Below are positions 1 to 5,829 of a DNA stretch of 8,830 nt, in pieces; the first letter of the stretch is position 1, and each line of letters opens with the position of its first letter. This stretch comes from Candidatus Heimdallarchaeota archaeon (lineage in GTDB: Archaea > Asgardarchaeota > Heimdallarchaeia > JABLTI01). The position numbers were made by a program, and so were the translations under genes. The stretch lies in contig DAOUWQ010000032.1 of NCBI GenBank assembly GCA_030667035.1, positions 1-8,830 of the forward strand, read 5' to 3'. The notes beneath the pieces were generated by a model. That model searched no databases. It saw nothing but the letters and a program-made list of their open reading frames with translations, and was not told the DNA's origin.

Positions 1-135
1 ACTCTGTTCAAATGTATATATTCCTTTTTCTTTTACTGGTAAAGTGTCTCTCTTTCCTTTTTTGTAACACAAAGGTTTTTTTTTAGGATTGCTAATAGTA
101 GTTCAGTAATATCCAATTCGTTGGTGAAAACATAA
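1..135. other. Left-edge intergenic leader, T-rich, with a TATA-like box
   Basis: No gene is visible here. A TATATA stretch at 15-20 could be the TATA box of the gene starting at 136, although it is about 115 nt from the ATG. Several T-rich runs follow, the longest at about 76-84, and could equally be the terminator zone of a plus-strand gene ending left of the window. The two readings cannot be separated from sequence alone. Confidence 0.35.
123..127 (+). promoter_or_regulatory. Ribosome binding site for the 136-825 gene
   Basis: GGTGA lies 8 nt before the ATG at 136 and matches the archaeal anti-Shine-Dalgarno complement (GGAGGTGAT). It supports the ATG at 136 as the start. Confidence 0.65.
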
Positions 136-825
136 ATGGCTCGAACAGCTCTCAAATGGATACTTGGTTTAATTTTAACAGTTATTGGATTCTTTGTTAC
201 AGGTGTAGTGGTTGTCTTCTATATTTTGGGAAGGAATTCGCTGGGTGGACTAATAAGTGCAATAGTTATAGGATCAGTTGCATATATTCCTGGATTAATT
301 CTAATAATACTTGCATTAATTGATGGGGCGCATAATGTCTTTGACTTGCGGATTGCTAAACTTCTTGAAGAATACGATCGAATCACTCCTACAAATCTTG
401 CTGAAAAAGCTCGAAGCCGTGAAGATAAAATAGAAGAATCTGTTCCAAGAATTATTGAGAAAGGTTTAATCATTGTCTATTTTGATAAGGCGACAGGTGA
501 ATTTGTTACTCAAGAGGGACGTGCTATAGCTGAACGTATAATGGGAATCATTATTTCAAAAAAGCGTGTTACCTTACAAGAACTATGTGATGAAACGGGA
601 ATGACAGAGGACGAAGTGAAACGCATTGTAATTGGTATGGAGAAACGAGGGTTGTTTGATGGAACGTATGATTGGAAAAGTGGTAAAATCCTTTCAAGAG
701 AAGGCACAAAACAACTTGGTGTTGCTAAAACAAGTTGCCCACATTGCGGTGCCCATTTAATTGAACCGCCTCTACCTGGAGAAGAAATTGGATGCAGTTA
801 TTGCGGAAAAAGAATAGCTGGCTAG
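136..825 (+). CDS. Membrane-anchored winged-helix protein with C-terminal zinc ribbon
   Basis: A 229-aa protein I do not recognise as a named family. Two hydrophobic segments (about residues 7-31 and 38-62) form an N-terminal membrane hairpin. A charged linker with helical character follows (about 70-110). Residues about 105-190 look like winged-helix modules: the stretch VTLQELCDETGMTEDEVKRI (146-165) reads as a helix-turn-helix, and the following GLFDGTYD..SGKI reads as the wing. This resembles the winged-helix end of PCI domains as well as ordinary wHTH proteins. The C-terminus is a zinc ribbon with CPHC at 201-204 and CSYC at 220-223, so four cysteines can bind one metal. It probably acts at the inner face of the membrane as an adaptor or a membrane-bound regulator. 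The ATG at 136 has a good GGTGA site. A hairpin plus T-run follows the stop. Domain types are fairly clear; function is unknown. Confidence 0.85.
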   Translation: MARTALKWILGLILTVIGFFVTGVVVVFYILGRNSLGGLISAIVIGSVAYIPGLILIILALIDGAHNVFDLRIAKLLEEYDRITPTNLAEKARSREDKIEESVPRIIEKGLIIVYFDKATGEFVTQEGRAIAERIMGIIISKKRVTLQELCDETGMTEDEVKRIVIGMEKRGLFDGTYDWKSGKILSREGTKQLGVAKTSCPHCGAHLIEPPLPGEEIGCSYCGKRIAG

Positions 826-835
826 AAATTTAGAA

Positions 836-865
836 AATCTCCTTACACGGGAGATTCACTTTTTT
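836..865 (+). terminator. Hairpin plus T-run after the zinc-ribbon gene
   Basis: AATCTCC (836-842) pairs perfectly with GGAGATT (850-856) across a 7-nt loop, and a T6 run follows at 860-865. It lies in the 45-bp gap between two convergent genes and has the form of an intrinsic terminator for the plus-strand gene. There is no T-run on the minus side, so it would serve mainly one direction. Confidence 0.65.
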
Positions 866-870
866 ATTTC

Positions 871-1320
871 TTATAACTCCTTTACCATAAGGAATCCATC
901 AGATAAATCGTCATAATATTCTTTTAATTTTCCTTTTATCTTGAAACCACGTTTCTCGTAAAATTGAATTGCTTGCTTATTATCTATCTTAACTTCTAAT
1001 CTTACTCTTGATATTGATGATTTGCTAATTTCTTCAAGAGTGAATACTAAAATCTCTGAACCAATTCCTTTTTGTTGATGAGCAGGATGGAAAGCAAAGA
1101 TCATTATATGAGCTGTCTCAACTGAATAAATGCCGAAAATAACAAATCCAATGATTTCTTTAGAAATAGGTTCCAATGCTACATAATAATGCTCAACTCC
1201 AATAAGCGATTCTGCAATCTCAAAAACATCGTCGCATGGGAAGCACTTTTCACAAATATACTGAATTTCTTTCAAGTCTTTTTTCATTACTTTTCTTATT
1301 TCAGTTGTAGGACCACTCAT
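871..1320 (-). CDS. GNAT-family N-acetyltransferase (RimI-like)
   Basis: A 149-aa protein with the full single-domain GNAT fold, which moves an acetyl group from acetyl-CoA to an amine, often a protein N-terminus. The acetyl-CoA pyrophosphate loop (motif A) is QQKGIGS at residues 82-88, after the strand AHIMIFAFHPAH. Motif B is LEVKIDNKQAIQFYEKRGFK at 108-127, with the Asn and Tyr typical of RimI/Ard1-type enzymes. Length is normal for the family (about 150). The ATG at 1320 has no evident ribosome site, and an in-frame TAG lies directly upstream. A TATA-like box at 1364-1375 would place transcription start near 1340, giving a short leader. The gene stands alone, convergent with the zinc-ribbon gene and divergent from the HEAT gene. 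The substrate cannot be read from sequence; small-molecule acetylation is possible. Confidence 0.9.
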   Translation of the reverse strand: MSGPTTEIRKVMKKDLKEIQYICEKCFPCDDVFEIAESLIGVEHYYVALEPISKEIIGFVIFGIYSVETAHIMIFAFHPAHQQKGIGSEILVFTLEEISKSSISRVRLEVKIDNKQAIQFYEKRGFKIKGKLKEYYDDLSDGFLMVKEL

Positions 1321-1580
1321 CTATGCATTTACTTCCATCAATGAACGAGATTAATACACACAGATTTATTTTTAAGATTTATTGCAAAAAATCGTTTTCC
1401 ATTTCTCACTAATCATTTTATTGATGATGAGTAAATTATATATAGTGGTAATAAACTTACCAATTTGCATAATGCTTATTTACTAGAGGAAACTCCTCAA
1501 AGTATATTATTATAATCCCTTACAAAATTAGTTAATTCTTTCTTTTTTTGTAAAGATTATTATCTATTGGTGCATTTACA
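1321..1580. promoter_or_regulatory. Divergent intergenic promoter region with small palindromes
   Basis: No coding ORF is supported in this 260-bp gap. It separates the GNAT gene (-) from the HEAT gene (+). TATA-like stretches are at 1436-1444 (TTATATATA, readable on both strands) and 1503-1508 (TATATT). Two small dyads lie between them: GCAT-A-ATGC at 1467-1475 and GAGGA-AAC-TCCTC at 1486-1498, just before the second box. A T-rich run at 1538-1549 follows. The dyads are possible operator sites but are short enough to arise by chance. The HEAT gene's ribosome site is GGTG at 1569-1572, 8 nt before its ATG. Confidence 0.45.
1364..1375 (-). promoter_or_regulatory. Possible TATA box for the GNAT gene
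   Basis: Read on the minus strand this is TTAAAAATAAAT, similar to the archaeal TATA consensus. It lies about 45-55 nt upstream of the GNAT ATG, so transcription would begin about 20 nt before the start codon. Confidence 0.4.
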
Positions 1581-2807
1581 ATGTCAGAAAAAATTCCCGA
1601 ACTTCTTATCAACCTGCAATCAAAAGATGCAACGAAGAGAATTAAAGCAGCTAAAGCTTTAGGTGCTTTGGGTGATCGTCGTGCTACTCCTGAATTAATG
1701 ACAGCTCTGAAAGAAAATCCGGATGTAGAAACACGATTAGCTACTGTAGAGGCTTTAGGAAAAATTGGTGATAGAGTAGCAACCGAGCTCATTATTGATA
1801 CCTTTAAGCGTGATCCAGATAAAAAAGTTAAAACTGCAATGTTAGAAGCATTGGGTGAACTTGGGGATGATAACGCTTATGAAACTTTGTTGAATGCAAT
1901 TCTAACAGAAAAATTGTTAGCAATTCGTGAAGCAGCTATAATTGCAATTGGAAAATTGAACAATAAAGCTGTTGCTGAGGAGCTTCAGGAAATTGTTCTT
2001 ACAGAAAAAAGTACCAAACTAGTTGTAGCGTCGATAAAATCACTTTACCTTTTGGGAGAAAGAAAAGCTGCACCTTTATTCAAAGAACTTCTAGAAACAT
2101 CTGATAACCCAACTATTCGTACTGAAGTTGCTGCGGGTTTAGGACGAATTGGTGGACGTGATGCTATAACACAACTAGTTGCAACCCTCAAAAAAGAAAA
2201 GAGTGAAAGTGTTAGAGAATCAATAGTAATTTCCCTTGGACGAATAGCCAACACTACTTCTGTAGATCCATTAGTAGATGTTTTGAAAAATGACGAAAGC
2301 CCGGTTATCCGAAAAAGTGCTGCTTGGTCACTTAGAAGAATAAAAGACAGTCGAATTTCAAGTATTCTGTTGTCACAATTAGATAATGAATCTGTTGAAA
2401 CGGTCAAGCAAGAAATTATTGCATCTCTTGGTAAACACAAAGAAAGGAAAGCAATAAATGCAATAGTTGATGCACTAGCTCATTCCAAAGATGAACAAGT
2501 TAGACGAGCAGCTGCAATAGCTCTTGGAGATATAAATGATAAAAAAGCAGTAGAACCTTTACTCACAACTCTTGAAGCTGATAAATCTGCCGAAGTAAGA
2601 AAATATGCTGCCTGGTCTCTTAGTAAACTGAAAAGCATCAATTCTAAGGAAATATTAGAAGATTATCTGCAAAAAGAAAAGGATAAACTCGTTAAAGAAA
2701 TGATTCAAACTGCTATCAATGCTATAGATACGGCAATTAAACAAGCTGAAGCTGAAGCAGTAAAAGCTGAAGAAAGAGCCAAAAAAGAAGAATATTATTA
2801 TTTCTAA
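1581..2807 (+). CDS. HEAT-repeat (PBS-lyase-type) scaffold protein, twelve repeats
   Basis: A 408-aa protein made almost entirely of twelve consecutive HEAT repeats of about 32 residues, spanning residues 5 to about 388. Most follow the pattern PLLxxLKxD-x-VRxxAAxALGxIGDxxA, as in residues 37-68 or 293-324. Repeats 5 and 12 are the least typical. A charged tail follows, probably coiled coil (KQAEAEAVKAEERAKKEE), ending in YYYF. This class includes phycocyanobilin-lyase-like proteins, but in archaea such repeats usually form solenoids for protein-protein contacts. No catalytic motif, signal peptide or membrane segment is visible, so a cytosolic scaffold role is the best inference. The start is supported by GGTG 8 nt upstream. 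The stop is followed by T-rich DNA. It appears to be a single-gene unit convergent with hjc. Confidence 0.92.
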   Translation: MSEKIPELLINLQSKDATKRIKAAKALGALGDRRATPELMTALKENPDVETRLATVEALGKIGDRVATELIIDTFKRDPDKKVKTAMLEALGELGDDNAYETLLNAILTEKLLAIREAAIIAIGKLNNKAVAEELQEIVLTEKSTKLVVASIKSLYLLGERKAAPLFKELLETSDNPTIRTEVAAGLGRIGGRDAITQLVATLKKEKSESVRESIVISLGRIANTTSVDPLVDVLKNDESPVIRKSAAWSLRRIKDSRISSILLSQLDNESVETVKQEIIASLGKHKERKAINAIVDALAHSKDEQVRRAAAIALGDINDKKAVEPLLTTLEADKSAEVRKYAAWSLSKLKSINSKEILEDYLQKEKDKLVKEMIQTAINAIDTAIKQAEAEAVKAEERAKKEEYYYF

Positions 2808-2808
2808 T

Positions 2809-2829
2809 ATTCTTTTCTCTTATTTTTTA
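2809..2829 (+). terminator. T-rich termination zone after the HEAT gene
   Basis: Directly after the TAA, the plus strand reads TCTTTTCTCTTATTTTTT with no hairpin. Archaeal RNA polymerase often terminates on such T-tracts alone. It overlaps the very end of the convergent hjc gene. Confidence 0.5.
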
Positions 2830-3270
2830 TAGCAATTTTTCTTGCTGAAAATCACCTATCAACTCTCCAAATGATATGCCAGCACTCGACGCATGTGAAT
2901 AAGTGATTTTGTAATTAGTTCCATTACGTACACTTAGAAGCTGATCGGGAACATGTAAGAAAGAAAATCCTTTGCGACGATTTTTGAATTTAATACCAAT
3001 ATACGGTTCAAAACCTATTCTTTTGCTGAATTCAAGTAAACTAGCAATTTGTTCCTCGCTAATGTATAAGGTGTCTTTTCGTATTGTCTTAATCTCCAGG
3101 ACAAAGAACTTTTTTCTCCTAATTGAACCCGCAATAAGATCAGGTCTAGGAAGAGCTGTGCCACCTCCAGAAGCAGGTGCACGAAGAACGGCAAATCCCG
3201 CTTCCCAGAACATATGTACTAAATCTCTTTCTGCTTTAACACCACTTGAAGACAAATAGACACCCACCAT
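2827..3270 (-). CDS. hjc: Holliday junction resolvase Hjc (archaeal type)
   Basis: Archaeal endonuclease of the PD-(D/E)XK fold that cuts four-way DNA junctions during recombination and fork repair. The open frame reaches up to 3399, but the conserved domain begins at SSGVKAERDLV. I therefore choose the internal ATG at 3270, giving 147 aa, close to the usual 120-140. The first 43 residues of the longer frame show no Hjc similarity and overlap another ORF. Catalytic residues fit the family: Glu in KAERD, the basic/Gly segment RAPASGGG, Asp in RPDLIAG, and the ExK pair in FVLEIKT, followed by EEQIASLLEFSKRIGF and a C-terminal extension. No ribosome site precedes the ATG; an AT-rich box about 20 nt upstream (about 3285-3295) would suit a near-leaderless transcript. 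It is the last gene of the minus-strand cluster. Confidence 0.92.
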   Translation of the reverse strand: MVGVYLSSSGVKAERDLVHMFWEAGFAVLRAPASGGGTALPRPDLIAGSIRRKKFFVLEIKTIRKDTLYISEEQIASLLEFSKRIGFEPYIGIKFKNRRKGFSFLHVPDQLLSVRNGTNYKITYSHASSAGISFGELIGDFQQEKLL

Positions 3271-3334
3271 AATGTACAATAAACCAAATAAAAATTCTAG
3301 GGAGAGATGGCCAATGAATTTGCGTGAAATCGTA

Positions 3335-3532
3335 CTAACAAGAGTTATATTTGAATTCAACAGAGAGAAAACTTGTAGTTTCATCTTCAAAACGTTCAAA
3401 GGTTGGATCTAAAATAGAGAATTGATCTGGAAAGCGATAGCCCAAAAATAGAACCATTGTTTCAGGGAAAACAATGGGGAGCGCGTATGGAAGGGCTAAT
3501 CGCAATCCAGAATGCAGGTGAACAGGTCTCAT
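3335..3532 (-). CDS. Uncertain 65-aa ORF between hjc and the 239-aa gene
   Basis: A 65-codon ORF in the only large gap of the minus-strand cluster (3271-3596, about 326 bp). I do not recognise the protein. It contains a Pro/Leu-rich first half (ALPYALPIVFPETMVLFLGY) and an acidic/aromatic second half (FERFEDETTSFLSVEFKY). The frame stays open for about 26 further codons upstream of the ATG, though I found no better start there. Against its being real: it has only one lysine, unlike its neighbours, and no ribosome site is evident. Its ATG sits in the centre of a perfect palindrome. It could be a small gene, the remnant of a longer one, or chance. Position and strand fit the cluster. Confidence 0.3.
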   Translation of the reverse strand: MRPVHLHSGLRLALPYALPIVFPETMVLFLGYRFPDQFSILDPTFERFEDETTSFLSVEFKYNSC

Positions 3533-3571
3533 AATGAGACCGGTTATTTTTTGAACAAGGTCTCTCTTGTT
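3525..3571. repeat. Two tandem inverted repeats separated by a T-run
   Basis: The first is a perfect 17-bp palindrome, GGTCTCAT-A-ATGAGACC (3525-3541). Thirteen bases further is AACAAG (3554-3559), loop GTCTCT, CTTGTT (3566-3571). Between them is GGTTATTTTTTG, with T6 at 3547-3552. On the plus strand the first repeat plus T6 has the form of an intrinsic terminator, yet no plus-strand gene ends here. GAGACC of the first repeat can also pair with GGTCTC at 3559-3564, so alternative hairpins are possible. Confidence 0.6.
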
Positions 3572-3596
3572 ACACGCATGATTTTGGATTGATTTC

Positions 3597-4316
3597 CTAG
3601 TTCTCGGCCATTTTCATAACCAATGATACTACTGATATGACATCTTGCGCTGGAATACCATCACCTCGTTTGTCGATTCGAAGTGTTCCTTTGTTAGATA
3701 TTTGCGCACTAATTTGACTCCCAGATGGGAGTTCAATATAACCTTTAAAGTAGCGAATGACTCCTTGTCTTCTGTACATAGCCCATTCTGCACTATTCAG
3801 AATGTCGCCATTTAATTGAATTCGACTTATTGCAGGATTTTCTAGTTCAGATATCTGTACTGTTTTTAGTGAAGCTGCATCCTTGCATAAATCAATCATA
3901 GCTGTTTCATTTAGATTTACACTATTGAATTCTACACCAAGAAGTTCCATCAATGGCGCTAATCCTTTCTTAGCTACCCAAGATTTTCCTCTACACTCAA
4001 GGTATCTTTCTCGAATATGGATAATATATTCGCATTTTCCTTGGGAGTAGACTACCTCAGCTATAAGTTGATCGTTTTTCATTCTTTGAACTGTTACTTG
4101 CTGTCCAACGGTATAATAGACACTTATCATATTGCTGTCTGTGTCTATGTCTGAAAATCCTTCATAAAATCTTCTGTTTTTAAATTCAACAGGATGTTCT
4201 TTCAATTTTCTAACTATTGTTTCTGCATTTCCTAATGATCCACCGTTTACATGATATAATCTCAAAGGTAATACCATGCCTTGTGGAATAATTAAGCCAT
4301 TAACTTGGAGAGCCAT
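3597..4316 (-). CDS. Protein of unknown function, 239 aa
   Basis: I do not recognise this protein. It is soluble and of mixed alpha/beta character, with no signal peptide, membrane segment, nucleotide-binding loop or clustered cysteines. Visible stretches include a beta-rich middle (MISVYYTVGQQVTVQRMKND), a short Arg/Glu-rich segment (IIHIRERYLECRGKSWVAKK), and a C-terminal half with alternating strands ending in a hydrophobic helix (DVISVVSLVMKMAEN). Two roughly similar beta segments (about 55-100 and 165-215) hint at a duplicated fold, but I cannot confirm that. The ATG at 4316 is preceded by GGTGA at 4325-4321, only 4 nt away. A TATA-like box lies at 4402-4396. It is the first gene of the minus-strand cluster leading to hjc, so a link to DNA metabolism is possible but rests on position only. 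Confidence 0.85.
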   Translation of the reverse strand: MALQVNGLIIPQGMVLPLRLYHVNGGSLGNAETIVRKLKEHPVEFKNRRFYEGFSDIDTDSNMISVYYTVGQQVTVQRMKNDQLIAEVVYSQGKCEYIIHIRERYLECRGKSWVAKKGLAPLMELLGVEFNSVNLNETAMIDLCKDAASLKTVQISELENPAISRIQLNGDILNSAEWAMYRRQGVIRYFKGYIELPSGSQISAQISNKGTLRIDKRGDGIPAQDVISVVSLVMKMAEN

Positions 4317-4320
4317 TTCT

Positions 4321-4325
4321 TCACC
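4321..4325 (-). promoter_or_regulatory. Ribosome binding site for the 239-aa gene
   Basis: On the minus strand this reads GGTGA, 4 nt before the ATG at 4316. The spacing is shorter than the 8 nt seen at several other genes in the window, but the match to the anti-Shine-Dalgarno is good. Confidence 0.55.
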
Positions 4326-4350
4326 TTGCTTTAAATTCTGGGGGTCCCTG

Positions 4351-4375
4351 ACTGACCTCGGTTTCTATTGGAATC
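4351..4375. repeat. Operator-like direct repeat, copy 1
   Basis: This 25-bp segment matches 4407-4431 at 19 of 25 positions; five of the six differences are transitions. It contains a partial dyad, TTCTA-T-TGGAA (4363-4373). It covers the predicted transcription start of the minus-strand cluster. Confidence 0.5.
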
Positions 4376-4395
4376 AACCTTATGTGATTATCCCC

Positions 4396-4402
4396 TTATA
4401 AA
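4396..4402 (-). promoter_or_regulatory. TATA-like box of the 239-aa/hjc cluster
   Basis: The minus strand reads AAAGTTTATAAGG across this site, close to the archaeal TTTATA consensus. Initiation about 25 nt downstream, near 4370, would give a leader of about 55 nt before the ATG at 4316. It lies between two copies of a dyad-containing repeat. Confidence 0.5.
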
Positions 4403-4406
4403 CTTT

Positions 4407-4431
4407 ACTTACCTCGACTTCCATTGGAGCC
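4407..4431. repeat. Operator-like direct repeat, copy 2
   Basis: This is the second copy, 56 bp from the first. It shares ACT-ACCTCG and the core dyad, here TTCCA-T-TGGAG (4419-4429). It lies just upstream of the minus-strand TATA-like box, where archaeal BRE and regulator sites usually are. A T6 run follows on the plus strand. Confidence 0.5.
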
Positions 4432-4540
4432 TTTTTTACACCACTATGGAAAAAAAGAGAAGGAGTTGTATACAGACGATTATTGAGTTAAAAAGGTAAA
4501 AGGACAACCTTAAATCTAAGAATGTACCAAACATATTATT

Positions 4541-4544
4541 GAGG
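4541..4544 (+). promoter_or_regulatory. Ribosome binding site deciding the start of the membrane protein
   Basis: GAGG lies 8 nt before the ATG at 4553. A second in-frame ATG at 4559 is possible but less well spaced, so the first is preferred. A weak TATA-like GTATAC at 4468-4473, after a purine-rich run, may be the promoter. Confidence 0.5.
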
Positions 4545-4552
4545 AATTTATA

Positions 4553-5728
4553 ATGGCTATGAGAAAACTTCAAGGATTGAAAGTAGGACGATTAATAGTA
4601 CTGATATTGTTAATTGGCATTCCTTTAGCTTTTATTTTAATGGTTGTAGGTTCAGAACTTGGTTGGTTCGGACCGATATTGACATGGGACATGTTTACAT
4701 ATATTGGAACTACTGATATCGCTTTCTTACCTGAAGGTTGGGCGAAATTTTTCGTTTGGTTTGGTGCTCCAGTATTCTTTAGCATACCATGGGTAACTTT
4801 TCTATTCATCGATAAAGAACGAGTTGGTGAGACTTTTGATAACATGGGCCGAGCTTTAAGAAGAGTGAGCATTGGTTTAAACATTTTTTATAGTGTGAAT
4901 ACAATTTTCATATTAATCTTCTTTATATTACCATTTGGTTCTCCAGCAATTGCTGTCTTTGCAGCCTTTGGTCTTGTTCCTTGGTTAGTTAAAAAGAAAA
5001 CCGGTGCAAGGGTTCCTTGGTTGCTCGCAATGATTCCAGGATTAATCTTAGCAGCAATACCTATTGTACTATCAATTGGATATTATGCAAATTATGCTGT
5101 TGTCTGGGGTGGAATTTGGCAAACTTGGACTGGTGCTGGCGCTGAGACAACAGGCACAATTTTAGAACGATTTGGTATGATTCATTATCTGTATGGCTTT
5201 GGTTATTCTGTTGCAGTTGGAGCAGTAGTAGCTGGTTTCTTTTCCTTCATATATGAAGGTGCATCCCAAGTGGATCGACACAGTCAGAGACCAAAGGGTT
5301 TACTCTATATCGTTGAATTTGCTGTTGCTGCAGGCATATTAGCATTATATCTAGCGTTGCCAATGAATGACACTCGAGATATTGTGTTTTATGTGATAAG
5401 CGGTATTGCAATTGGAGTAGGAGTAATAGAATTTCTGTTACGCTGGTTTAAGAAAGTCAAACGAACAGATAAAGACAATGTGCCAATCGGTGCATATGTT
5501 ATGTTACCTCTTTTCATTGGGGTCGATTTAATTCGAACTGGAAAAGTTGGTGAAATAAGAAATCATGCACTTACAGTAGCATTGGCACTAGTATGTGTAG
5601 TATATCTCATCTTATTCATTATGGCGTATTCATTTGCCGGGCAAACTTACCCATCACGTTGGAGTAAATCTGGTGATGATGACGACGACGATGATAATGG
5701 TGATGATAGTGATTCTGAAGAAGAGTAG
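4553..5728 (+). CDS. Polytopic membrane protein with acidic C-terminal tail
   Basis: A 391-aa integral membrane protein I cannot place in a known family. About nine or ten hydrophobic segments are visible, near residues 13-33, 64-86, 106-126, 128-146, 155-182, 210-234, 250-269, 276-298, 312-326 and 339-361. Positive loops (RALRR at 100-104, VKKKTGAR, FKKVKR) suggest which loops face the cytosol. There is no cleaved signal peptide, Walker motif or recognised transporter signature. The C-terminus ends in seven Asp followed by NGDDSDSEEE (375-391), encoded by a GAT/GAC-rich run. Such tails can bind divalent cations or basic partners. The gene has its own ribosome site, and a hairpin terminator begins inside its last codons, so it is probably a single transcript. 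Transport or channel activity is only a guess. Confidence 0.88.
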   Translation: MAMRKLQGLKVGRLIVLILLIGIPLAFILMVVGSELGWFGPILTWDMFTYIGTTDIAFLPEGWAKFFVWFGAPVFFSIPWVTFLFIDKERVGETFDNMGRALRRVSIGLNIFYSVNTIFILIFFILPFGSPAIAVFAAFGLVPWLVKKKTGARVPWLLAMIPGLILAAIPIVLSIGYYANYAVVWGGIWQTWTGAGAETTGTILERFGMIHYLYGFGYSVAVGAVVAGFFSFIYEGASQVDRHSQRPKGLLYIVEFAVAAGILALYLALPMNDTRDIVFYVISGIAIGVGVIEFLLRWFKKVKRTDKDNVPIGAYVMLPLFIGVDLIRTGKVGEIRNHALTVALALVCVVYLILFIMAYSFAGQTYPSRWSKSGDDDDDDDNGDDSDSEEE

Positions 5729-5762
5729 GAAATTGTCCTAACTCTTCGAACATTTATTTTTT
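5720..5762 (+). terminator. Hairpin across the stop codon plus T-run
   Basis: Bases 5720-5730 (GAAGAGTAGGA) pair with 5736-5747 (TCCT-A-ACTCTTC) in an 11-bp stem with one bulged A and a 5-nt loop. TTTATTTTTT follows, ending at 5762. The stem includes the TAG stop (5726-5728) of the membrane-protein gene. This is a strong intrinsic-type terminator candidate. Confidence 0.65.
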
Positions 5763-5787
5763 AACAATCGAAAAATAGTTATTTAGC

Positions 5788-5793
5788 TTATAT
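5788..5793 (+). promoter_or_regulatory. Possible TATA box for the ADP-dependent kinase gene
   Basis: TTATAT lies about 40 nt before the TTG start. Initiation about 25 nt downstream, near 5815, would leave a leader of about 15 nt, just long enough to include the GAGGT ribosome site. Confidence 0.4.
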
Positions 5794-5818
5794 TGTTATT
5801 CTTTTCAGTAGATTTCTT

Positions 5819-5823
5819 GAGGT
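5819..5823 (+). promoter_or_regulatory. Ribosome binding site supporting a TTG start
   Basis: GAGGT lies 6 nt before TTG at 5830. No in-frame ATG precedes the conserved N-terminal motif, so this site decides in favour of the TTG. Confidence 0.7.
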
Positions 5824-5829
5824 TATCAA

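Noticed and set aside
2045..2440. 131-codon minus-strand ORF opposite the HEAT gene
   Set aside because: It is a shadow of the repetitive HEAT coding sequence, and its product has a Ser/Leu/Arg bias typical of antisense frames.
3005..3016. B-box-like GGTTCAAAACC on the plus strand
   Set aside because: It lies within the conserved part of hjc and has no tRNA arms around it.
3271..3399. N-terminal extension of the hjc reading frame (43 residues)
   Set aside because: The extension has no Hjc similarity, overlaps the 65-aa ORF, and would make the enzyme longer than its family. The internal ATG at 3270 fits better.
3521..3545. Possible tRNA-Met anticodon arm (CTCATAA)
   Set aside because: The flanking bases do not form a 5-bp anticodon stem, and no acceptor stem or T-loop consensus is nearby. 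The match comes from the palindrome itself.
5673..5728. GAT/GAC run as a non-coding satellite or sign of misassembly
   Set aside because: It stays in frame, uses mixed synonymous codons and ends in a varied DSDSEEE tail, so it is coding.
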